Part shown: positions 6,389 to 12,072 of the stretch, piece by piece | Position numbering within the stretch: the first letter of the stretch is position 1 | How the letters are laid out: each line of letters opens with the position of its first letter | Source: JBLIAZ01 sp047632015 | GTDB taxonomy: Bacteria > Bacteroidota > Bacteroidia > Flavobacteriales_C > GCA-002722245 | Length of the DNA stretch: 12,072 bases | Direction of reading: 5' to 3' | NCBI GenBank assembly: GCA_047632015.1 | Contig: JBLIBC010000055.1 | Coordinates: 1-12,072 of the forward strand | The notes under the pieces: generated by a model | Database searches by the model: none | What the model was told of the DNA's origin: nothing | Seen by the model: only the letters and a program-made list of their open reading frames with translations | Program-made: the position numbers and the translations under genes

Positions 6389-9142
6389 ATGACGTTAAAT
6401 TTAAAAATATTCTTGTTTTTTATATTTACTTCACTGGTAAGTTTTGCTCAGAAACCACCTGGTGCTTCCTTAGAAATAGCTATTTATTGTAAGTCAGGTT
6501 CAGGTGTCCGTGGTGTTCAAGTTGTGATATACGTGGATGGAAAAGAGTACTATAGACCTGCTCCAAGTTTAAGTAACGGAAGAATTGTAATTTGGTTACC
6601 ATTTAATAAAAAGTACAGGGTTACCATTGAAAAATCAGGTTACGTACCTTACTTTTTCCCAGCAGCAACCAATTTAGATCCTGGAAATATAAAGGAGAAT
6701 ATGTCCATTGATTTGGATATACCAATGATAAAATTACCTGATGACAGCAGTAAGGTGGAATTCAATAAACCCATTGCTAAAATTGAATTTCAAGATGAGG
6801 AAGGTTATTTTGACTATAACTGGGATTACGCCGATGAAATTAGTGAGGAGCTAAGAGCGGTAAATAAAATAGTCAAAGAAAAAGACAAAGTTTTTGCAAA
6901 AAAGAAAAACGATGCAAGTGAAGACGTGCTTGCAGCTGATGTAAACAAGAAAAAAGAAGAAGAAGCTAGAAAGGCAGAAGAGGCAAGGGAGGAAGCGGAG
7001 GCTGCTAAAGCGAGAGCTGCTACTGAAAATGCTAAACAACAAGAGGAGAAAAGAAAGTTAGCTGCTGAAAAAGCAAAACAAGAAGCTGAAAAACAAAAAT
7101 TAGAAGAAGAGAAAGAGAGAGCGGAAGGCGAACGGAAACGGTTACAAAAAGAACAAGAAGAAGCCCAAGAAGCTGCTGAGTCTGCCAAAAGAAATGCGCA
7201 AGAAGAGGAGCGGCGGAGGCAAGACGAAGAGAAAAAATTGGCGGAAGAAAAAAGATTAGCTCAAGAAGCCAAGTCTGAAGCAGAAGCGGAACAAAGAAAA
7301 AAGGAGCAGGAAGAAAATGCGGCAAATGCTGCTGAAGAAGCTGCAAGATTAGCTGAGGAGGAACGAATAAAAGCAGAATCTGAGCGAAATCAATTAGCGG
7401 AAGAAGAGCGACTAAAAGCGGAGAAAGAAGCTGCTGATGAAAAAGCGGAGAAAGAAGCCGACAGGTTAGCAAAGCAACGAGAAGAGGAAGAGGCTGCTAG
7501 AATTGAGCAAGAAAGAGCAGAAGCGTCTACTAAAAACGAAGCAGATAAAGAGAGGATTAGGGCAGAGGCTGAAAAGAAAAGGTTGGAGCAAGAAAGATTA
7601 AGAAAAAAAGAAGAAGGAAATAGATTGGCCGAAGAACAAGTTAAAAAAGAGCGGTTAGCAAAAGAAAAAGAACTGGCAGAGAAACAGCGAAAGGAAAATG
7701 AGCGATTGGCAAAAGAAGCATTTGACAAGCAAGAATCAGATCAAAAAGCAAAAGAGAAAGAGAGGTTGGCGGGCGAAAAGCAAGCAGCGGCTGATGCTGA
7801 ATTAATAGCCGAATTAAAAAGGAAGTCAAAAGAGAAAAAAGCTGCTAAAGTGGCACAGGCAGAGATAGATAGATTAGAGGCTGAAAAGAAAGCCAAAGAA
7901 GAAGCGCGAAAAAAAGAACTTTCAGAACGAGAAAGATTAGAAAAAGAGAGGTTAATTGCTACTAAAAAAGCGAATGCTGAAAATGAAAGATTACTTGAGG
8001 AAAAAAGTTTGAAAGCTGAGCAAGAGAGAATAGCTGCTACGAAAATTGCTGAACAAAAAATATTGGACGACGAAAAAAGAGCAGATGAACAGAGAGAGAA
8101 AGAAAAGTTGGCGAGAGAAGAGGCGGCAAGGATAGCTGAAGAAAAAAGATTGAGGGATGTAGCTGAAAAACAAAAATTAGAAGATGATAAAATTGCTCAA
8201 GAAAAATTAGAACGTGAACGTGCTAAAGAGGTCAAGAGACTTGCTGAAGAAAAAAGAATTAAAGCACTAAAGGAAAAATTAGCAAAAGAAAAAAATCAAG
8301 AAGAGCTTAGGAAGTTGGAGGAGCAAAGAGTGGCTAAATTAAAAAGAGACATACTTAAAGAGGAAAAAAGAGCAGATGAAGAGGAAAGGTTGAGGCTTGA
8401 AAAAGAAGCAAGGAGAAAAGAAGAAGCCGCGACGACTGCACTTGCTGCAAAAAAAGAAAGAGACCGACAGGCAGAATTAGCTAAAGCAGAATTGGCTAGA
8501 GAGGCGGCTAGAAAGAAAGCGGAAGAAGAGAAGCGTAAAGCTGATGAAGCGGCGGCGCTTGCTGCAATATCTAAAAAGAGAGCAGATGAGGCCAAAAGAA
8601 AAGCAGCTGAAGCCGAAGCGAAACGACTAGATGAAGAAGACAGGTTAAGGAAGGAGGCAGCTGAAGGAAAAAGAAAAGTGGCAATTGAAAAAGCCAGGTT
8701 AGCAAAGGTGAAGCGTGATGCAGATGCTTTAGCTCGTAACAGCAAACGAACTGCTGATAGTTTATCCATTGTGAGGAAAGTAGAGGAGCGTAAAAAACAA
8801 GAGGCGTTAGAAGCTGCCAAAAGAAGAAAAGCTGCTGTTGCAAAAGCAAGAGAAACTAAAAAGGAAAATTCTAATAAAATTGTAAAGGAAGCTAAAGCAA
8901 CTGATTTTTCTAATGAAGCTGAAAAGAAAGCGTATTTATCAGGTTTGTCGCAAAAGTATGGAAATGGTATTCACAGAGAAGTGATAAAAGAAAAGAAACG
9001 TTTAATTACACGTGTAGTTGTGGTGGTTGAAGGTGAGGCAACCGAGTATAAAATGATTAAATATAACTGGGGAGGATTGTTTTACTTTAAAAACAGTGTT
9101 TCTATTACAGCTAATTTATTCAAAAACGAAACTAGGGAATAG
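6389..9142 (+). CDS. Secreted 917-residue protein with giant charged helix between small N- and C-terminal domains
   Basis: I cannot assign a function. The product has a clear signal peptide (MTLNLKIFLFFIFTSLVSFA, then Q21). Residues 25-112 look like a small beta-sandwich of the carboxypeptidase-regulatory/PEGA type (GVRGVQVVIYVDGKEYY, NGRIVIWLPFNKKYRVTIEKSGYVPYF). A linker rich in acidic and aromatic residues follows (130-150). Residues of about 151-840 are almost only Lys, Arg, Glu, Asp, Ala, Gln and Leu, with recurring RLAEEKR/RLAEEER units. No proline occurs from 129 to the end, and the only Cys is at 34. The last 77 residues form a separate compact domain (AYLSGLSQKYGNGIHREVI, RLITRVVVVVEGEATEYK, YNWGGLFYFKNSVSI). 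The composition recalls the helical domain of TolA, but there is no membrane anchor beyond the signal peptide. A periplasmic or surface-linked spacer or scaffold is an inference. AAGAAGGG lies 6 nt before the ATG. The gene stands alone between the GSCFA gene (138 bp) and fur (120 bp). Confidence 0.85.
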   Translation: MTLNLKIFLFFIFTSLVSFAQKPPGASLEIAIYCKSGSGVRGVQVVIYVDGKEYYRPAPSLSNGRIVIWLPFNKKYRVTIEKSGYVPYFFPAATNLDPGNIKENMSIDLDIPMIKLPDDSSKVEFNKPIAKIEFQDEEGYFDYNWDYADEISEELRAVNKIVKEKDKVFAKKKNDASEDVLAADVNKKKEEEARKAEEAREEAEAAKARAATENAKQQEEKRKLAAEKAKQEAEKQKLEEEKERAEGERKRLQKEQEEAQEAAESAKRNAQEEERRRQDEEKKLAEEKRLAQEAKSEAEAEQRKKEQEENAANAAEEAARLAEEERIKAESERNQLAEEERLKAEKEAADEKAEKEADRLAKQREEEEAARIEQERAEASTKNEADKERIRAEAEKKRLEQERLRKKEEGNRLAEEQVKKERLAKEKELAEKQRKENERLAKEAFDKQESDQKAKEKERLAGEKQAAADAELIAELKRKSKEKKAAKVAQAEIDRLEAEKKAKEEARKKELSERERLEKERLIATKKANAENERLLEEKSLKAEQERIAATKIAEQKILDDEKRADEQREKEKLAREEAARIAEEKRLRDVAEKQKLEDDKIAQEKLERERAKEVKRLAEEKRIKALKEKLAKEKNQEELRKLEEQRVAKLKRDILKEEKRADEEERLRLEKEARRKEEAATTALAAKKERDRQAELAKAELAREAARKKAEEEKRKADEAAALAAISKKRADEAKRKAAEAEAKRLDEEDRLRKEAAEGKRKVAIEKARLAKVKRDADALARNSKRTADSLSIVRKVEERKKQEALEAAKRRKAAVAKARETKKENSNKIVKEAKATDFSNEAEKKAYLSGLSQKYGNGIHREVIKEKKRLITRVVVVVEGEATEYKMIKYNWGGLFYFKNSVSITANLFKNETRE
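6839..8908 (+). repeat. Low-complexity, purine-rich region encoding the charged helix
   Basis: About 2.07 kb of the coding strand is dominated by A and G, because the codons are mainly GAA, AAA, AGA, GCN and CAA. Unbroken purine runs include 7102-7121 (20 nt), 6947-6965 (19 nt) and 7600-7620 (21 nt). Short units encoding LAEEKR/LAEEER recur irregularly with different synonymous codons (for example gcg gaa gaa aaa aga and gct gaa gaa aaa aga). This points to old, diverged repetition or compositional convergence rather than a recent tandem expansion. The complementary strand is unusually free of stops, which creates long false reading frames. Confidence 0.7.
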
Positions 9143-9178
9143 CTTTTTTGTAGTAAATTCGGAAGATTAGAGGTTGTT

Positions 9179-9196
9179 AACAATTGTCCAATTGTT
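9179..9196. promoter_or_regulatory. Perfect palindrome upstream of fur, candidate operator
   Basis: AACAATTG-TC-CAATTGTT is a perfect 8-bp inverted repeat with a 2-bp spacer, centred 75 bp before the fur start and 37 bp after the stop of the upstream gene. Short-spaced AT-rich dyads are typical operators of Fur-family dimers, which often control their own gene. It does not match the classic Fur box (GATAATGATAATCATTATC) closely. A terminator role is unlikely because no T run follows. A -7-like TAAATTTA (9234-9241, one mismatch) lies between it and fur. Confidence 0.4.
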
Positions 9197-9262
9197 GTTG
9201 GTACTTTTATGAATACTATTCGGTTTTTTCCTTTAAATTTACCATCCAATTATAGTTGAGTA

Positions 9263-9718
9263 GTGGAGGACAACACGCAGTTGAAAGTGAATTCAATTTT
9301 TTCCGATTTTTTGGAAAAGAATGGGCACCGTAAAACCCCAGAACGATATGCTATTTTAGAGGAAATTTATTCCTACGAAGGTCATTTTGATATCGAATCA
9401 CTGTACGTAAACATGAAAAATAAAAAGTACCGAGTTAGCAGAGCTACTTTGTACAATACCATAGAGTTGTTGTTGGTGTGTGATTTAGTACGTAAACATC
9501 AGTTTGGGGGAACACAGGCACAATTTGAGCGGTCATTTGGGTTTCAGCAACATGATCACCTGATTTGTGTGTCATGTGGAAAAGTAGTGGAGTTTTGTGA
9601 CCCGAGGTTGCACAATATCATGACATCTGTAGGTGATCACATGGAGTTTGAGTCGTCTCATCATTCGTTGACTATATATGGAAAATGCAAAGAAAATAAT
9701 TGTCAAAATATTAATTAG
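9263..9718 (+). CDS. fur: Fur-family metal-dependent transcriptional regulator
   Basis: Fur proteins are dimeric repressors that bind DNA when loaded with metal, usually controlling iron uptake. The 151-residue product has a winged-helix DNA-binding half (about 12-92: GHRKTPERYAILEEIY, then recognition region YRVSRATLYNTIELLL at 56-71) and a dimerisation half. Structural zinc ligands are present as C102-x2-C105 and C142-x4-C147. Aligned by eye with E. coli Fur, the regulatory metal ligands are also kept: H41, E89, H97, H99, E110 and H134. It could therefore be a true Fur, though Zur or PerR cannot be ruled out. The start is uncertain: GTG at 9263 (used here, directly after an in-frame TGA at 9257) or TTG at 9281, which has GGAGG (9265-9269) 11 nt upstream. 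purA follows after 13 bp, and a palindrome lies upstream, so autoregulation and purA co-regulation are plausible. Confidence 0.92.
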   Translation: MEDNTQLKVNSIFSDFLEKNGHRKTPERYAILEEIYSYEGHFDIESLYVNMKNKKYRVSRATLYNTIELLLVCDLVRKHQFGGTQAQFERSFGFQQHDHLICVSCGKVVEFCDPRLHNIMTSVGDHMEFESSHHSLTIYGKCKENNCQNIN

Positions 9719-9731
9719 ATAAACATAAAAA

Positions 9732-11012
9732 ATGAAGGTTGATGTATTATTAGGGTTACAATGGGGTGACGAAGGGAAAGGTAAAATTGTTGATGTATTT
9801 ACACCAAAGTACGATATTATCGCAAGATTTCAAGGAGGTCCAAATGCTGGTCATACCTTAGAGTTTGACGGGATTAAGCACGTGCTACATACTATTCCAT
9901 CAGGAGTTTTTCACGATGACACAATGAATGTCATTGGAAATGGTGTAGTGATTGATCCTGTGATTTTCGAAAAGGAAATTGAAGGGATGAGTGGTCATAA
10001 CGTGGACCTGAAAAAAAAGTTGCTAATTTCCAAAAAAGCTCACTTGATATTGCCAACGCATAAAGTTCTTGATGCTGCTTCTGAAGCTTCTAAAGGAAAA
10101 GCTAAAATTGGTTCAACTTTAAAAGGAATAGGTCCAACCTACATGGATAAAACCGGTCGGAATGGATTAAGAGTTGGTGATTTATTGTTAAGTGATTTTC
10201 AAGAACGATATGATGCATTGGTTGTTAAGCATAAGGGCTTACTTGAACAGTTTGATTTTGAGTATGACATCACAGAGCAAGAAAAAGCATGGTTTGAATC
10301 TTTGAAATTGTTAAAGCAATTTGAATTCATTGACAGTGAACATTACCTCTCGGACGCTTTAAAAAGTGGTAAATCAATTTTAGCTGAAGGAGCTCAAGGT
10401 TCTTTGTTGGACGTTGATTTTGGTTCTTATCCGTTTGTGACTTCGTCTAATACTATTTGTGCGGGAGCATGTACAGGATTGGGTATTGCTCCAAATAAAA
10501 TAGGTAAAGTGTTTGGAATTTTTAAAGCGTATTGTACCAGAGTAGGAAGTGGGCCATTTCCGTCTGAATTACATGATGAAGTAGGTGAGGAATTACGAAA
10601 AGCGGGTCATGAATTTGGAGCAACGACAGGTCGTCCAAGAAGATGTGGTTGGATTGATTTACCAGCACTAAAATATTCAATTATTTTAAACGGGGTTACC
10701 GAATTAATCATGACCAAAGCCGATGTGTTGAGTACATTTAAAGAATTACAAGTTTGTACTTCGTACTTATATAACGGTGAGGAAATTGATTATTTCCCAT
10801 ATAGTATTGAGGAAGATAACTTAACTCCTATTTATAAGAGTATGCCGGGTTGGGATGACGATTTAACTGCAATGAATTCCATAAACGAACTGCCAAAACA
10901 ATTGGATGATTACATCTTGTATTTAGAGAAAGAATTAGAAGTTCCTATCACTGTAGTGTCTGTTGGTCCTGACAGAACTCAAACATTAATGAGAGAAGGC
11001 GTACATGCGTAA
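9732..11012 (+). CDS. purA: Adenylosuccinate synthetase
   Basis: PurA catalyses the GTP-dependent ligation of IMP and aspartate to adenylosuccinate, the first step from IMP to AMP, as a cytoplasmic homodimer. The 426-residue product is of normal length and keeps the family motifs: LGLQWGDEGKGKIVD at the start with catalytic D13, K16 and H41 (GGPNAGHT), and STLKGIGPTYMDKTGRNGLR (128-147). Then come LAEGAQGSLLDVDFGSYPFVT (217-237, IMP site), the aspartate-binding loop FGATTGRPRRCGW (295-307), MTKADVLS (327-334, base recognition) and SVGPDRTQT (410-418, GTP site). It starts 13 bp after the fur stop with no Shine-Dalgarno sequence, and its last codons overlap the next gene by 8 bp. A shared transcript with fur and the lptA-like gene is very likely. 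Confidence 0.98.
   Translation: MKVDVLLGLQWGDEGKGKIVDVFTPKYDIIARFQGGPNAGHTLEFDGIKHVLHTIPSGVFHDDTMNVIGNGVVIDPVIFEKEIEGMSGHNVDLKKKLLISKKAHLILPTHKVLDAASEASKGKAKIGSTLKGIGPTYMDKTGRNGLRVGDLLLSDFQERYDALVVKHKGLLEQFDFEYDITEQEKAWFESLKLLKQFEFIDSEHYLSDALKSGKSILAEGAQGSLLDVDFGSYPFVTSSNTICAGACTGLGIAPNKIGKVFGIFKAYCTRVGSGPFPSELHDEVGEELRKAGHEFGATTGRPRRCGWIDLPALKYSIILNGVTELIMTKADVLSTFKELQVCTSYLYNGEEIDYFPYSIEEDNLTPIYKSMPGWDDDLTAMNSINELPKQLDDYILYLEKELEVPITVVSVGPDRTQTLMREGVHA
10994..10999 (+). promoter_or_regulatory. Shine-Dalgarno-like site of the lptA-like gene, inside purA
   Basis: AGAAGG ends 5 nt before the ATG at 11005 and lies within the last purA codons. It supports the overlapping start and suggests that ribosomes finishing purA can re-initiate on the next gene. 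Confidence 0.4.
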
Positions 11013-12072
11013 AAGTTTTCAATTCATATTATTAAACAAAAAAAGTAAGTTCATTAACTTGCTTTTTTTGTTTGCTTTTATTTTTCCTTTGAATAGCAAG
11101 GAAGCAGGAGAGGGGAATAAAAAAGAGAATAAAAAGGTGAAGGTTGAAATACTCAGCGCTAAGTCTCTGAAAGCTGGAAAGTCCAAGAATCACCAAAAAT
11201 TGGTTGGCGATGTCGTGCTTCGGCAAGAAGATGTTAAATTATATTGTGACAGTGCGGAAATAAATCAACTTAATAATGATTTTGAAGCTTGGGGGAAGGT
11301 GTTTATCAATAAAAATGATTCTATCAAGGCATGGGGTGATTCCTTAAAATACGATGGAACAACAGAAACAGCAAAATTAATAGGTAACGCTCGACTGGTT
11401 AAAAAAGGCACAGAACTCAAAACCGATGTCTTGTATTTGGATCAAAAAAGAGATTTGTTTTATTATTTGACTCCCGCTAAAATCCAATCGGACGAAACAA
11501 ATATTGAATCAGGACGTGGTTATTATTACACTGAAACTAATAAAATTACTTTTCGAAAAGATGTGGTGGTAAAACACCCAGAGTATACCATCAAGGCTGA
11601 TACCTTAGATTATTATTCTAGTTCTGAAAAAGTAGTGTTTCATGGTCCGACGAACATTTTGCTTGAAACGGACACAATTTATTGCGAAAGTGGATTTTAT
11701 AATCCAAACAGTAAATCGGCGGAATTTGTAAAAAATGCAAAAGTAATCAGTAAGGAAAGTACCTTGTTGGCCGACAGCATAGTGGTTGATCAGGAACTTG
11801 AATTGAGTAAGTCATTTGGGAATGTCTCCGTGGTTGATACTGTGAACAAAGTCACAATTACGGGAGAGTACGGTTATTTTGATCAAGAAAACAATTTGTC
11901 TTACGTAACCGATAGTGCTTTATTTGTGCAGTTCATGGATGATGACACCCTGTATTTACACGGTGACACAATTAGAGCTGTTGAAGACACATTAAAGCAA
12001 AAATCCTTTTATGTATATGATAATGTTAGGATGTTTAAAAAAGACATGCAGGCGGTTTGTGATTCATTGACT
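11005..12072 (+). CDS. OstA/LptA-like LPS-transport protein, N-terminal 356 residues only
   Basis: OstA-family proteins (LptA, and the N-terminal part of LptD) form beta-jellyroll filaments that carry lipopolysaccharide across the periplasm. This frame starts at ATG 11005, overlaps the purA stop by 8 bp (ATGCGTAA) and stays open to the right edge, so the C-terminus is missing. A basic N-terminus (MRKSFQF, NKKSK) precedes a hydrophobic stretch (FINLLFLFAFIFPL, 16-29), giving a signal peptide or an N-terminal anchor. From about residue 45 come repeated strand units of the OstA type: KLVGDVVLRQEDVKLYCDSAEI, FEAWGKVFINKNDSIKAWGDSLKYD, AKLIGNARLVKKGTELKTDVLYLD, VVVKHPEYTIKADTLDYY and VSVVDTVNKVTITGEYGYFD. 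The repeat run is already longer than a stand-alone LptA (about 185 residues in E. coli), which fits the larger OstA-like proteins of Bacteroidota. Whether a C-terminal barrel follows cannot be seen. Confidence 0.87.
   Translation, partial: MRKSFQFILLNKKSKFINLLFLFAFIFPLNSKEAGEGNKKENKKVKVEILSAKSLKAGKSKNHQKLVGDVVLRQEDVKLYCDSAEINQLNNDFEAWGKVFINKNDSIKAWGDSLKYDGTTETAKLIGNARLVKKGTELKTDVLYLDQKRDLFYYLTPAKIQSDETNIESGRGYYYTETNKITFRKDVVVKHPEYTIKADTLDYYSSSEKVVFHGPTNILLETDTIYCESGFYNPNSKSAEFVKNAKVISKESTLLADSIVVDQELELSKSFGNVSVVDTVNKVTITGEYGYFDQENNLSYVTDSALFVQFMDDDTLYLHGDTIRAVEDTLKQKSFYVYDNVRMFKKDMQAVCDSLT

Noticed and set aside
6826..7188. Long antisense reading frame (120 codons) opposite the charged-helix gene, with others at 7032-7472, 7390-7728 and 8296-8820
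   Set aside because: The products are Ser/Ala/Leu/Phe-rich mirrors of GAA/AAA/GCN codons. The sense-strand composition simply lacks the triplets that make reverse-strand stops. No start signals or domain-like sequence were seen.
7600..7620. A7 run within AGA AAA AAA GAA as a programmed frameshift or phase-variation site
   Set aside because: A-rich heptamers are expected in an AAA/GAA-rich gene. No stimulatory structure is evident, and the other frames do not give a sensible alternative product.
9143..9151. Intrinsic terminator at the T6 run just after the 917-residue gene
   Set aside because: Only a 3-bp CTA/TAG stem precedes the T run, which is too weak to support a terminator call.

Overview
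The window looks like chromosomal, mostly housekeeping DNA from a low-GC member of the Bacteroidota, most likely a flavobacterium-like lineage. The evidence is a GSCFA-family protein, signal peptides ending in (S)FGQ or SFAQ, the Bacteroidota forms of LolA and of an OstA/LptA-like protein, a perfect TAnnTTTG -7 element before rimM, and few Shine-Dalgarno sequences. No tRNA, rRNA, CRISPR array, insertion sequence or prophage gene was seen.

Layout. Two gene sets diverge from a 24-bp gap at 5246-5269. Leftward (minus strand) run rimM, trmN6 (7 bp apart), a 230-bp spacer, ftsK, lolA, and a secreted, probably outer-membrane protein cut by the left edge. Rightward (plus strand) run a GSCFA protein, a 917-residue secreted protein dominated by a roughly 690-residue charged helix, a Fur-family regulator, purA, and an OstA/LptA-like protein cut by the right edge. 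Coding density is high and no gene-free stretch reaches 300 bp.

How the genes fit together. rimM and trmN6 act on ribosome and tRNA maturation. ftsK (division and chromosome segregation) is followed by lolA (lipoprotein transport across the periplasm), then by a likely envelope protein. fur, purA and the lptA-like gene form a tight run (13-bp gap, then an 8-bp overlap), so iron or metal regulation, AMP synthesis and LPS export may share a transcript. A perfect 8+2+8 palindrome lies upstream of fur and is a candidate operator.

Novelty. No clearly new multi-gene system is visible. The least explained item is the 917-residue protein: signal peptide, small beta-sandwich-like N-terminal domain, a proline-free charged helix of about 690 residues, and a compact C-terminal domain. 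Smaller oddities are a cysteine-rich tail on LolA, an NLPY motif in place of NPPY in the tRNA methyltransferase, and a very short leader predicted for rimM.
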